Source of the DNA: Cerrena zonata
Lineage: Eukaryota; Basidiomycota; Agaricomycetes; Polyporales; Cerrenaceae
Assembly (NCBI GenBank): GCA_038087015.1
Contig: JASBNA010000013.1
Span: 248,001-312,000, forward strand
Length of the DNA: 64,000 nt
Direction of reading: 5' to 3'
The position numbers and the translations under genes were made by a program. The notes under the pieces are model-generated. The model ran no database searches, was not told where the DNA came from, and saw only the letters and a program-made list of their open reading frames with translations. Within the stretch, counting starts at the first letter, position 1; the number at the start of each line of letters is the position of its first letter. Shown piece after piece: positions 1 through 10,010 of the stretch.

Positions 1-2067
1 ACCACTGTCTTCTGAATCATCACCTTCGTCTAATATAGACATAGCTGCACCATCCTTATTTGTAGAATTTTCCAGAGAAGATGAAGAACGCATACTTGAT
101 TTATCAATTATTGAAGGAGGAGAGATCGGAGGAAATTTTTGTTACCGAAAGCCTGTCTATGATAAGTAAGCAATAGGTTAAGAACATCAATATGACCTTC
201 GACGACACAGTAGTATAAAACATTATAACCATCCTCATCTATAATATCTAATTTAGCACCAACGTTAACTAATTCTTGAGTTGTTTTAATATGACCTTCC
301 AGAGCAGCGTAGAATAAAGGAGGCCATTTGTTTAAACCGTCAAGCTTATTAACATCAGCGCCATATTGAATTAGAAGTTTGATTAATTTGTAGTGACCTG
401 ACCTTGCCAAAACATGAAGAGGCAATAAACCTTCGACGTCCTGTTGATTAACCAATGCAGGTATTTGGATCACACGAGGATAAGAGAAATTCGACTGTTT
501 GAAAATCACCATATTTACAAACGTAATTTATTGGTAAGTATTGCAATTTAGAATCGTCAAGTTTAGGAGAGCAATTACTACCCATTTGAACTAATTTCTT
601 AATGATTTCAAAATTACCATGTTTTATAGCTAATAGTAAGGCAGACATTGATTCGTTATCCAAATCATCTATATGATTTTTTGGGAAATAGGGTAAGATG
701 ATATCGAGTAAATCCAATCGATTATTTTGAGATGCATAGTGTAAGCAGTTACGGCCATTAAAGTCTCTGCAAATTAGAAGTCTCTGGAGGGTTTTTGGTG
801 AGACTTTATTCACCATATATTCAACAATGAATTTTCTTGAATGATCTATGCTATCGGTAGAGTTTAAAACTTTGACACCATTATTGATAAGGACATGTTG
901 ACTACTTTCATGGGTTGAAGCTAGAGCAATAGAGCAACATTCATGGATTACGTTTTTATTGTTATTGAAATCATCACTAATGAAACCAAAATCTAACTGG
1001 TAATCGATTAATTTAAGGAAAGATTCCAAGAAATTATCAGATATTTTTAAATTTGATATGGATAATAGGAAGATTTTGGAAAGTTTAAAAGATTCTGTAC
1101 TGTTGAACTGTATTTTAGTTTCGCTAGTCAATTTATCGTCATCATTATTTTGTTTTGAAGGACTTCTAACTTTATCGATCCATCTGCTCAAGACTGACAA
1201 ATCAGTATCTTTAATGGTTGCCACATTGACGAAACTTGAGTATAATTCATCAATTTCATTATTATCAGAATGCACAATTGACCCGTGTCTTGATTGAAAG
1301 TTTGAAGAAACTGAACCATGTCTTTCATGCTGTTCATTTTGAACATTTGAGGTTGAATTTGTACGGGAGAAACCTGGGTGGGGTAAATATTGTTTGTTTG
1401 GGAACCCACTATAATTATCTAAAGCAGAATAATCACCATCCATAATTGATTCAAGGTCAAATAAAGATTGAGTAACTAAATCACTCAAGTCATTAATTTC
1501 ATTTTTATGGAAAACTGGTTGAACACTAACTGCTGTTGATATAAATAATTCTTTAGTATGGGATTTTGATCTTTTATCCCATTTTTTAACAACTTTACTA
1601 AACCCAGTTTCATTTAATTCTATAAATTGTTGTAATCTGATCAAATCTTGATGAATTTTTTTAAAATTTTGGTACAAGTTTAAATATGAAATTGATTTCT
1701 TAAAATTTGCATTTGAATTATTGGTGTTATTCGTACCATCAGTGTGTTCTTTTGATTTTGAAAATAATTCATCTCTTTTCATAACCAATAAATCTAAATT
1801 TACTGCTAAATTAGCTTGTTTTTCCAAGTAAAATGAATTCACTTTATCCAATTCTCTTTCAACCCTAAAGAAAAACGATGCTTTATTCTCCTTCAATGTC
1901 TGTTGGATCTCATCTTGTGATAAGGGAGTATCTATTCCGTGTTTAGAAGCGGTAGCTGGTTTAGCTAATTGTTTGATCAATTTCTTTAGTGCTTTATAGT
2001 CAATGAAATGACCAGAATACTCTGGCAACTCAAGCTGTCTCGAGGCAAGATACTTACCAAACTTCAT
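1..2067 (-). CDS. PHO81: Pho81-type CDK inhibitor (partial, two frameshifts)
   Basis: Phosphate-pathway regulator that inhibits the Pho80-Pho85 cyclin/CDK under phosphate starvation. The protein starts MKFGKYLASRQLELPEYSGH, a typical Pho81 SPX start; I chose the ATG at 2067 over an upstream in-frame TTG. The SPX domain spans roughly residues 1-200 with its Lys-rich helix (KALKKLIKQL), followed by a low-complexity linker and ankyrin repeats (for example NGRNCLHYASQNNRLDLLDI). The frame breaks twice. Near 455-510 one extra base moves reading from ...VEFLLSS to ...ALVNQQDVEGLLPLHV, and near 133-135 one base is missing in an A/T run, after which reading continues PPISPPSIIDKSS to the window edge. 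The glycerophosphodiesterase-like C-terminus lies outside the window. A CACGTG box lies upstream. Identity is firm; the intactness of the frame is not. Confidence 0.9.
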
Positions 2068-2182
2068 CCTGCTCAAGTAAACTTCTTTGATAATCCAATA
2101 CTACACTTCTTCTGGCGTTTAGTCAACGGTTTCAATTCTCATAGGGTTCAATAGTCCCAGATATTGTTCAATAATATGCAAA

Positions 2183-2190
2183 CCACGTGG
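2183..2190. promoter_or_regulatory. Pho4-type E-box in PHO81 promoter
   Basis: The palindrome CCACGTGG lies about 116 bases upstream of the PHO81 ATG. CACGTG(G/T) is the high-affinity Pho4 core in yeasts, and PHO81 is a Pho4 target in Saccharomyces, so phosphate-starvation induction is a reasonable inference. Cbf1 could use the same core. Confidence 0.55.
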
Positions 2191-2212
2191 TGGTGTCCGG
2201 GGGTTTTCGGAT

Positions 2213-2245
2213 GGTGTACGGGCCTATAAATTAGTGTACGGATGT
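2213..2245. promoter_or_regulatory. paired Rap1/telomere-like motifs
   Basis: GGTGTACGGG (2213-2222) and GTGTACGGATGT (2234-2245) occur in tandem upstream of PHO81. The second matches the conserved core of Candida telomere repeats (GGTGTACGGATG), a Rap1-type recognition sequence. The binding role is inferred. Confidence 0.4.
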
Positions 2246-2325
2246 AAAAATAATAATATTATACTCTATACACTGGAATAAACTATTAGAGTAGGCATTA
2301 CGAATTTTGTTTAAAGAAGTAAAAA

Positions 2326-2934
2326 CTATTTAGATTCTTTAGCACTGTCGAAGGCTTCTTTGAATTTGTCGGCATTTTCTTTGGAACCAAATCTGATGGC
2401 AAGGGTTTGGGCTTCTGCTTCACCTTCAGAAACATCAGCAGTAACGGTGTAAACCCAGGATCTATCAGAACCGATATTTGGTTTTAATTCGTAGTCTGGG
2501 GAGATTAAATGGTTAGCACAGATTTTTAAAGTTTTATCTCTTCTCATTAAGATTCTGGTTTTACCAGATTCCTTATGTTTTAAGAATTTAACATCACCAG
2601 TACCTCTTTCTTTCCATTCTTTAGTATCGGCGTGGAATCTGAATAATTTAGCACGAACTTTATAAGTAACATCTTCATTTTCTTCATTGGTTTTGACATC
2701 AACTTTTTCTAATTGAACTAAAGGTTCGAAATGAACATCTGCTTCTTCTTCATCGGCTGCATCTTCATCCTTTTTGGCGTCTTCTTTCTTTTCTTCTTTA
2801 CTTTCAGTTTGTTCTTCTGGTTTGGATTCCGCTTCTTCTTTCTTTTCCTTCTTACCACCAAACATAGAGAAAACTTGGGAGGTTGGTGGCTTGACGGCTT
2901 CTTCGGTCTTTGGTTTTGTTTCTTCGGCTGACAT
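2326..2934 (-). CDS. YRB1: Ran-specific GTPase-binding protein Yrb1 (RanBP1)
   Basis: Cytosolic/nuclear Ran-binding protein that helps Rna1 (RanGAP) release Ran-GTP from karyopherin export complexes. The protein is 202 residues, about the length of Saccharomyces Yrb1. An acidic, Lys/Glu-rich N-terminus (about 1-70) is followed by a Ran-binding domain (about 70-197) with the family motifs [14 protein letters not shown] and [12 protein letters not shown] chose the ATG at 2934 ([12 protein letters not shown]) and not the longer upstream reading, because the upstream 44 residues are Phe/Lys-rich and look like translated leader. It lies next to CRM1, its functional partner in nuclear export, on the same strand. 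The frame is intact and identification is secure. Confidence 0.95.
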   Translation of the reverse strand: MSAEETKPKTEEAVKPPTSQVFSMFGGKKEKKEEAESKPEEQTESKEEKKEDAKKDEDAADEEEADVHFEPLVQLEKVDVKTNEENEDVTYKVRAKLFRFHADTKEWKERGTGDVKFLKHKESGKTRILMRRDKTLKICANHLISPDYELKPNIGSDRSWVYTVTADVSEGEAEAQTLAIRFGSKENADKFKEAFDSAKESK

Positions 2935-3279
2935 TTTGTATTGTATCTGTATGTTAAAACAAGTACTACCTTGTAGGTGTTTTTTTTTTTCATTTTTCAC
3001 TGACTGAGCTGATCTCAATAAAAAAAAGTTGAAGAATTTGATAGAAAACACCCATTGACCTTGCACACGACTAGAATAAGCTACAATATTACAATCTTTA
3101 TAATGTTACAGTCTAAAGTAATGAAAACCCGGTGAAACCCCGGTGGTTAAATATCAGATATACTTAGGTAGTAAGAAGAAAAGACAAGCAAACACGAACA
3201 GATATTATGATACACGCATGATAGAACAGCATTAGGATATGGAACAATTAGTTGCTGTAATGAAGGGGAAGGTGATTAA
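2935..3279. other. intergenic: YRB1 promoter and CRM1 3' region
   Basis: 345 bases with no gene seen. It holds the YRB1 upstream region, including a T10 tract near 2980, and the CRM1 3' flank. No other structured element is apparent. Confidence 0.6.
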
Positions 3280-6200
3280 TTAATCATCCATTTCAGAAGG
3301 TTTAACCAAACCACCAACTTGTAAATCTTTTTGTCTTTGAAGTTTAAATTGTTCTTGTTTTTCAATTTCTTTATCTTCTGCAAATAAGTAATCGGTTGGA
3401 TCACCGCCAAATTCTTTAATTTGAACTAAGAAATCTCTTAAAACACTTCTAAATTTATTTAAATCTTTGTAAACCGAAACCAAAACATTTAAGAAATTAA
3501 CCAATTGGTCTTCTTGTAAATTATCAAAGGCTGAAGATAATAAGTTTGCTAAAAACTGTTTTAAATAATGTGAATTTGAAGTACCTTGAGGAGCTTGATC
3601 AGAAGAATATAATGGATATTTAATAATATTATCTTCAACTAAATGAATTAATTGAGCTAATAATTGAGCTTGGTATCTGAAACCAGATTTATGATCTGGT
3701 TGGGTTAAAACATAAAAAGTATCTGATAAAATTTGTAAATAAAAATTTTCATAAAATGCTTTTGTAAAAGGAGTATCACCTAATTTTTCAACATTTTCAA
3801 TTAAATCTATAGTAAGTGATAATCCATTATCTTCAACATCACGATTGTTATGTTTGAAAGCCCATAATGCAGCATTAATTAATGATTGGAATGCATCTCC
3901 TGATAATTGTAATAAAGCCGAGAAAGATCTTGAATTAATTTCTTTTAATAATTTATAAAATTCAACTCTATGTTCAGGATATTCAACAAAATCATTTTTA
4001 ATCATATCTAAAGTACATTCAAAGACATTTTGTAAAACTAAAACAACTCCATCCGGTATCATATGACCAACTTTTGAAACAAGAGCAGTCATACAATTTA
4101 AAACTTCTGCATCTCTAGCATCAGGAACATTGGATCTATAATCTTCTAAAACTGCTGCAAATAAAGGTTGGGCTAAATCTCTAACAATTTCTTCTAAATT
4201 ATCAGCTTTATTAATATAAGTTTCAATCATTTTCAAAATTTCCTTTTTAATTGTTCTTAAACTTCTAACTTTTGGTGTTTTAGTAGCAATCAATCCATTT
4301 TGAGCAACTAAATCCGAAATCATGGTAGAAACTGCTTTATATAATGATAACATATCAACATACATTAAACCTAATTGAGAATAAAATCCTGGACCTAAGG
4401 CTTTACAAACTGAAACATTAGTTTTAATGATATTAGCAATGATTTTAACAGTATCAGTATTAGTTAATAATTCTGGATCTTGACCAGCTTGTTGAATAAT
4501 TTGTTTCCAAGCGATATTTGGTAATTCCATCAAATCAGCTAATAATTTATCTCTTGAATTTTTAGAAGTTTCAGCACTAACTATTATACCACAAGCTTCA
4601 TAAAAAGTATGAACTTGTTGAGGTTGTAAGTCTTCAGTGATTTGTTGAATATTATTAATAATTTCATGAATGAAAGCCTCAGTTTCTTGAGGTTGAGTAA
4701 CAACAAAATGTTTTTTACATTTAAGAGTAATTTTAATAAAAGTATCACAAGCCATATCTTGAACCCCTTCGTGGGTTTCATGCATAAATTCAAATAATTT
4801 ATTGACAACAGTCTTCAAAAATTTCCAATGAGCTTTTAAGAAACGAGGATATTGACCAACAATATACATAATATTTGAAGCAACAACTGCTTTATTATCT
4901 TTACCACGTTTCATTTCAGTTAAACTTAATAAATCTTTAATAACAGAAACCAAAAATTTTTTCTCCATATCTTCATTCATAGTACCAGAAATTGAACCAA
5001 TTGCCCAACACAAGGTATTAATATTTTGCCATGACCATTCACTTTCATCAATTTGTCTAGCTAATTTTTCATTCATGATTTGTTGAGTATCAACAACATC
5101 TAAATGAGTTAAATAAACCAAAACTTCTCTTAAAGATTTATATAATTGAATAGTATCACTTTCTTTAACAAATTCACGAACAATTTCCCCTTCATCATTT
5201 TCGACAATTAAAACTTCTTCGGGTCTAGCCATATTTTCAATAATAATTAATCTTAATTTTGATAAAATTGAAGAATATAAATGAGCTCTTAAGGGAAATT
5301 TAGCTAATTGTGCAGGATCTGGAGCACCACTAATTGATCTACCAATACTAGAAGAATAAGTTAATTGTAACATTGGACTTAATTCATTTTGAGGTAATTT
5401 TTGAATTTCTTCAAATAAACCAGAGACAAAAATATTCCAATAATCTAAACAAGTTTTGAACAATTCTCGTTCATCAATTCTTGATAATTGAATAAGATAG
5501 TTAAGCGAGGTTAATAATAAATCTCTTAAATTTTCATTTTTTTCTAAAGGTATTAAATGATTTGATAAAAATGTACATAAATACATTGCTAAATCTTGTA
5601 AAAAAGATTGATCATTTGAGTTTGCCACTGAATAAGATTCTTTTAAATCAGTTGTTGGAGGTATAATTTGAACAATTTGTTCCATTGAATTTTTAAATAA
5701 AATAATAAATTGTTCTTCATTTTCAGGATTTGATAAACTAGCAACTTCAGTTAAACATTTTAAAGTTATTGCTCTAGTATCAACAGCAGCTAAAAATTTT
5801 GAAGATAATAAATCAATTAAATCAGTTTGAAAAATATAATTTAATGGAATCCATTGAATATATTTCAATAAAGCATTTAAAGTAGCAATAATTAAAGAAG
5901 GTTTGCCTGTTTTATCTAAAACTTCGTAACATAATTTAAAAATTTCTTCAAATTCTGCCTTCATACTTAATTTTAAAGTTTTAACTTTTGCTTGGGTTAA
6001 TTGATCTTGACCATAATCAAAAACTTCTTCACTTAATAATTTCAATATAATCATATTATTTTCACAAACGTTAAAACTCGATCTTGAACTTGAAACAATT
6101 TCTGGAATAAATTTGGGCCAATTATGGGGCCATTCTTGTTTCAAAATACTAACCAAAGTTAAATCAATTTTATTAATAAGAGCTCTTTCATTTTCAAAAA

Positions 6201-6519
6201 TTGAATCATTTTCACATAATGCAATAATCATATTAACAATAAAATTTCTAATTCCTAATCGTTCATTTTCTGGAATTGTTTTCCAACGGTATTGAATTAA
6301 TTTATTTAAACATGATAATGCAATATACTTGGATTGTGAATTATTCGAGCTCGATAAAATTTGATCCGATCTTTGCCATGAGTCTGGGTGTTCTTGAAAT
6401 TGATTCAATACTAATTGTGCTTGTTGTTGATCATTACCCGATCCTTTGAAAAAGGAATCAACAACTTGATCAAACAACGTAACATCAAGCTCCTTAGAAA
6501 AATCGAGAATTGATTCCAT
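3280..6519 (-). CDS. CRM1: Exportin-1 / Crm1 nuclear export receptor
   Basis: Karyopherin-beta that exports leucine-rich NES cargo, snRNA adaptors and pre-60S subunits with Ran-GTP. The protein is 1079 residues, close to the 1084 of Saccharomyces Crm1, with an unbroken frame. An importin-beta N-terminal region (about 35-100) is followed by the exportin-1/CRM1 helices. The NES-groove block is clear: [18 protein letters not shown] (about 526-543), then [15 protein letters not shown] and [13 protein letters not shown]. At the position of the human leptomycin-reactive Cys528 this protein has Thr534, the same substitution as in Saccharomyces (Thr539). It ends [10 protein letters not shown]. The ATG at 6519 fits the family start (MESILDFS). 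Confidence 0.97.
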   Translation of the reverse strand: MESILDFSKELDVTLFDQVVDSFFKGSGNDQQQAQLVLNQFQEHPDSWQRSDQILSSSNNSQSKYIALSCLNKLIQYRWKTIPENERLGIRNFIVNMIIALCENDSIFENERALINKIDLTLVSILKQEWPHNWPKFIPEIVSSSRSSFNVCENNMIILKLLSEEVFDYGQDQLTQAKVKTLKLSMKAEFEEIFKLCYEVLDKTGKPSLIIATLNALLKYIQWIPLNYIFQTDLIDLLSSKFLAAVDTRAITLKCLTEVASLSNPENEEQFIILFKNSMEQIVQIIPPTTDLKESYSVANSNDQSFLQDLAMYLCTFLSNHLIPLEKNENLRDLLLTSLNYLIQLSRIDERELFKTCLDYWNIFVSGLFEEIQKLPQNELSPMLQLTYSSSIGRSISGAPDPAQLAKFPLRAHLYSSILSKLRLIIIENMARPEEVLIVENDEGEIVREFVKESDTIQLYKSLREVLVYLTHLDVVDTQQIMNEKLARQIDESEWSWQNINTLCWAIGSISGTMNEDMEKKFLVSVIKDLLSLTEMKRGKDNKAVVASNIMYIVGQYPRFLKAHWKFLKTVVNKLFEFMHETHEGVQDMACDTFIKITLKCKKHFVVTQPQETEAFIHEIINNIQQITEDLQPQQVHTFYEACGIIVSAETSKNSRDKLLADLMELPNIAWKQIIQQAGQDPELLTNTDTVKIIANIIKTNVSVCKALGPGFYSQLGLMYVDMLSLYKAVSTMISDLVAQNGLIATKTPKVRSLRTIKKEILKMIETYINKADNLEEIVRDLAQPLFAAVLEDYRSNVPDARDAEVLNCMTALVSKVGHMIPDGVVLVLQNVFECTLDMIKNDFVEYPEHRVEFYKLLKEINSRSFSALLQLSGDAFQSLINAALWAFKHNNRDVEDNGLSLTIDLIENVEKLGDTPFTKAFYENFYLQILSDTFYVLTQPDHKSGFRYQAQLLAQLIHLVEDNIIKYPLYSSDQAPQGTSNSHYLKQFLANLLSSAFDNLQEDQLVNFLNVLVSVYKDLNKFRSVLRDFLVQIKEFGGDPTDYLFAEDKEIEKQEQFKLQRQKDLQVGGLVKPSEMDD

Positions 6520-7574
6520 GATCCCAACGAGCTAATTTTCAAAAGTTCAACTATTAAGTAATCGTATTGATGTATTCAGCGATGATTAACAAGTAGTTGT
6601 TTTTTTCCTTTCTCCTGTTTTTTCTCTCTGTTTCTTTCATGTTTTTTTTTTTTGAGAACTCCTTTGAGAAGATTCCAGATCTCATAGCGAACGACTCCAG
6701 TAAGTTCATTGGGCCAGAGTGTGGACCTGTGGACCTGTGGGTCAGAGTTGCAGGCCAATGGGTCAGGTTGTAGGAAGGCCGACCTCAATACGAATCCGGT
6801 TCTTCGCTAAATCAGTACATCATTATATCAGTATATCAGTATAACATGTATCAGTATATCAGTATAACATATATTATATCAGTATAACATATAATTATAT
6901 CAGTATAACATATAATTATATCAGTGTAACATATAATTATATCAGTATAACATGCATAAGTACATCATTAGATAAGTATAACATATAATTATATCAGTGT
7001 AACATATAATTATATCAGTATAACATGCATAAGTACATCATTAGATAAGTATAACATCGATAAGCCCTTCAATACAAACCTTGTTGAGGTGCGATGGACT
7101 CGGAATGGATGCAAAACAGGGCTTACAGTTTGATACTCTTTGATGAAGTATGTGTTTTGCTACCCAAGTTGGACTGCTATCCTCTAATCCTACCGGTCTA
7201 TCAAGTAATTCTCTGGCTATTTATTAGCCATTTCTGTAACACGTCCTTTTTTTATTGCTCTTCTTTATAATCTTGTGAATTAGTAAGTTTCCAATAGAGT
7301 ATCTGTAGGTTTGTAGGTTTGCAGGTTTGTAGGTTTGTCCGGCTTGACTGCTGAAGCTCGATTGTAAACATATAGACAATTGGTTAATAAGCTCCGGGTA
7401 CAGGTGGTCAGGGTCAGTGTGATGGACAACGGCATACTTGAGGAATTCGAAGAGTTTTGTTGGGAAATGGGGTCAAATCACCAAATATTCCATGGTGACT
7501 GGAACCGATCAGTGGAATTATAACGTCGTGCTTAGTCTACAGCAATGATACAATCAGTTATATAATTTAGTTAC
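6520..7574. other. intergenic with AT-rich minisatellite
   Basis: About 1.05 kb between divergent CRM1 and the malate dehydrogenase 3' end. It contains a T-rich stretch (6595-6655), the minisatellite at 6810-7057, and a short GTAGGTTT-type repeat near 7300-7340. No gene seen. Confidence 0.7.
6810..7057. repeat. AT-rich minisatellite with 73-bp higher-order duplication
   Basis: Variants of a roughly 21-base unit built from TATCAGTATAACAT plus ATAATTA are repeated many times. On top of this, a 73-base block is duplicated head to tail (6902-6974 and 6975-7047) with no difference that I can see, and a third copy begins at 7048. Replication slippage or unequal crossover is the likely origin. Confidence 0.85.
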
Positions 7575-8585
7575 TTAATTTTTAATAAAGGCAACCCCCT
7601 TTTCGATGTTTTTAGTCAATTGGTCAATGGCCACTTGTAACAACTTCTTTTCGTCATCGGAGATTTGTTGCAAAACTTGGTAATGAACCTCTTCAATCCC
7701 GTTAACACCCAATTTGACCGGTAAACTGAAGAAATCCAACCCGTTGATTAATTGTTTGGCTTCTTTGGCACCTTTGATTGATTCGTCTAAATTCAAAAAA
7801 GTACATTCAACAACAGAAGACTCTTTGAAAGACTTCAAAATCGATTCGGCCAATCTATAACCAGCATAAGCCATGGATAAAGTGGCGGATCCAGCACCGT
7901 TTTTAGCTTGCACAACCTCATCCCCACCAAATTGAACACGGTGGATTAAGGCCTTTTGGTCATCTTGAGATAATTTTTCGTAGTACGATTTAGAATTGCC
8001 CAACGAGTATAATGGAACAATGGTTTCACCAGAGTGACCACCAATGACGTTAATGTTGAAATCCGAAGGCTTGGTTTCCTTAGCGTACAATTGGGAAATA
8101 AAAGTGTTTGCACGAACAATATCCAAAGTGGTAACCCCAAACAATTTTTGTGGATTGAAAACCCCATTCTTCTTCAAAGTTTCGGCAACAATTGGAACAG
8201 TCGAGTTAACTGGGTTGGAGATAATCAACACAAATGCTTTAGGAGCATTTTCAGCAATACCTTGGGCCAAGTCACGGACAATTGATGCATTGATATTGAA
8301 TAAATCATCTCTAGTCATCCCCGGTTTTCTTGGAACCCCAGCAGGAATAATAACCAAATCACTGCCCTTTAATGAGTTGGCCAAAGCACTCTTGTCTTCC
8401 TTTGATGATGGAACAAACGATTCGGTCTTGGAATCAGAACAAATATGCGATAAATCAGCACCAACCCCGGGAACATTCACAACATCAAAAAGTGACAATT
8501 CATCGACATTTTGATTCAATTTCAATAATAATGAAAGGGGTTGTCCAATACCACCAGCAGCACCGCAAACAGTAACCTTAACCAT
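7575..8585 (-). CDS. malate dehydrogenase, non-mitochondrial form
   Basis: NAD-dependent malate dehydrogenase interconverting malate and oxaloacetate. The protein is 336 residues with an intact frame. It starts directly with the Rossmann fold ([19 protein letters not shown]), so there is no mitochondrial presequence. The substrate-loop motif [17 protein letters not shown] (two Arg), the NPVNSTVPI block and the catalytic His in [11 protein letters not shown] are present. The C-terminus IKN is not a canonical PTS1, so cytosolic location is favoured, although a peroxisomal orthologue lacking an obvious signal cannot be excluded. A second, presequence-bearing paralogue is at 53465-54464. I give no gene number because numbering of MDH paralogues differs between yeasts. 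Confidence 0.92.
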   Translation of the reverse strand: MVKVTVCGAAGGIGQPLSLLLKLNQNVDELSLFDVVNVPGVGADLSHICSDSKTESFVPSSKEDKSALANSLKGSDLVIIPAGVPRKPGMTRDDLFNINASIVRDLAQGIAENAPKAFVLIISNPVNSTVPIVAETLKKNGVFNPQKLFGVTTLDIVRANTFISQLYAKETKPSDFNINVIGGHSGETIVPLYSLGNSKSYYEKLSQDDQKALIHRVQFGGDEVVQAKNGAGSATLSMAYAGYRLAESILKSFKESSVVECTFLNLDESIKGAKEAKQLINGLDFFSLPVKLGVNGIEEVHYQVLQQISDDEKKLLQVAIDQLTKNIEKGVAFIKN

Positions 8586-8849
8586 CGTATAAATAATTCA
8601 ATTAATAAGTATGTATATATAGCTATATATATCCAAAGTAGATAAAGTATAAAATATGACTTTTTCAAAACGAGCAACGAAAAAGGTGGGGATACGCCAA
8701 TTTATATAAAGCTTAACTTCGATGCTAATCACCTAAAGGAGGAGACTCCCTTAACTCTTACAATTGGCTACAACTGCATTATTCATTAGCGCATGGTTGT
8801 GTAACAGTATATTCCATTCCAGCCAACTGTCCTCAGACTCTCCCACCCT

Positions 8850-8930
8850 CCTCTGCTCTGCTCTGCTGCTCTGCTCTGCTCTGCTCTGCTCTGCTCTGCT
8901 CTGCTACTCTACTCTACTCTACTCTACTCT
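8850..8930. repeat. pentanucleotide microsatellite (CTCTG)n/(CTCTA)n
   Basis: About ten CTCTG units with one irregular insertion, switching at about 8905 to five CTCTA-type units. The two adjoining pentamer families suggest one substitution followed by expansion. Confidence 0.9.
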
Positions 8931-9209
8931 CAATCCTTCATCCTCATGCTCTACTCATCGGGCCAGAGGAATTGCATCCGGGGAAGCTCTTCCACTGGTC
9001 CTCGCGGCCCTGCGTCCCCGGAGCTCTCAGGAACCCCAGAAATACACCAATTGCTTACACGGTGATTGCTTACGCTGCTTACCCGGTTCCCTGATCCACT
9101 CCGAGGCCTGGGCTCTCGGAGTTTTACTCTCCACAAAATGGTGTGTGGGTGTTGTCCACCCACCTTATAAGTACGGTTTGATCCTATACTGTTAGGGTTA
9201 TGTATATAT

Positions 9210-9280
9210 AGCTTATATATCAATGTATAGGTATGGCTTATATATCAATGTATGGCTTATATATCAATGTATGGCTTATA
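9210..9280. repeat. 19-bp tandem repeat
   Basis: The unit GGCTTATATATCAATGTAT occurs twice in exact tandem (9235-9253, 9254-9272), with a nearly complete copy before and a partial copy after. Confidence 0.85.
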
Positions 9281-9649
9281 CTCCTTAGATATTGGTTATA
9301 AGATGTTACTGGGTATACTGGGTATGCGTGCACGAACCGTTCTATTGGGGGTGGGCGTGTCCCGCACACCCGCACGTGACGGCAAGCCATTGCGTCATTG
9401 CCAGAGAGCACCTCCGTACACCCCCACTGGCCAACCGAGGGAATCAATATGACTAATAGATAACTTGAAGGTACTTTCATGTGGAGTGAAAATGTTGTTT
9501 TGATGGAAGAATCAGGGTGGTTCTACTCCAATTTGCATTAGCATTAGCACAAGTCATTCTGTAGCACAGCTACTTGAATATTTGCAGGCTCCAACCGGCA
9601 CAGTTCACTCTTGATCTTCTGTTGTTCGTATTGTTTTTCGTATTGTTGT

Positions 9650-9756
9650 TTGTCTTCTCTGTCGCCTTCTCTGTGGTCTTCTCTGTCGCCTTCTCTGTCG
9701 TCTTCTATGTCGCCTTCTCTGTCGTCTTCTCTGTCGTCTTTGTCGTCTTGTTCTAA
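9650..9756. repeat. CTT/GTC-rich 12-mer repeat
   Basis: Imperfect repeats alternating GTCGCCTTCTCT and GTCGTCTTCTCT. They generate long open frames on both strands (Val/Phe/Ser-rich on +, poly-Arg/Gln on -) that I regard as artefacts of the repeat. Confidence 0.8.
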
Positions 9757-9788
9757 TGGCTGCTAAAAGGGTTGGGGTCGTGACAGGA

Positions 9789-9810
9789 GATCCGGGGGTG
9801 CCCCCGGATC
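9789..9810. repeat. perfect 10-bp inverted repeat, 2-base spacer
   Basis: The arms GATCCGGGGG and CCCCCGGATC flank TG, followed about 10 bases later by two GTGCAC palindromes (within 9820-9834). It lies about 200 bases upstream of the NTH1 ATG. It could form a cruciform or be a dimeric factor site; the function is unknown. Confidence 0.75.
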
Positions 9811-10010
9811 CTCGAGTCGTGTGCACCCGTGCACCTGCTCAACCTACTATCATCATTAACTTGCTTGTAGATTAAATGACTAGTTACCAATCTTGAGGAG
9901 ATCAGTGCCATTTCATCCGATTTCTTGTCTTGCAAGGGTTAAAAATCCCATCAATTAATTGGATTGGTTTCGCAAATTGTTGAAATTATTAACTATATTC
10001 CCCAGCAGCA

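Larger units (their letters stand above)
8586..10010. other. long intergenic region, repeats and GC islands
   Basis: 1.4 kb divergent promoter region between the malate dehydrogenase and NTH1. It contains a (CTCTG)n microsatellite, a 19-base minisatellite, a CTT/GTC-rich repeat and three GC-rich islands (about 8955-9170, 9340-9430, 9770-9835), unusual against the AT-rich background. Long open frames here are translations of repeats and show no family features. Confidence 0.6.

Noticed and set aside
2935..3066. 44-residue N-terminal extension of Yrb1
   Set aside because: The in-frame leader is Phe/Lys-rich from A/T tracts. The family start matches the internal ATG at 2934.
8764..9195. 143-codon plus-strand frame in the NTH1/MDH gap
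   Set aside because: It begins in the CTCTG microsatellite and continues through a GC-rich patch. There is no family motif and the composition is repeat-driven.
9574..9826. Overlapping plus (Val/Phe/Ser) and minus (Arg/Gln) frames
   Set aside because: Both are translations of the same CTT/GTC repeat, with no start context or conserved feature.
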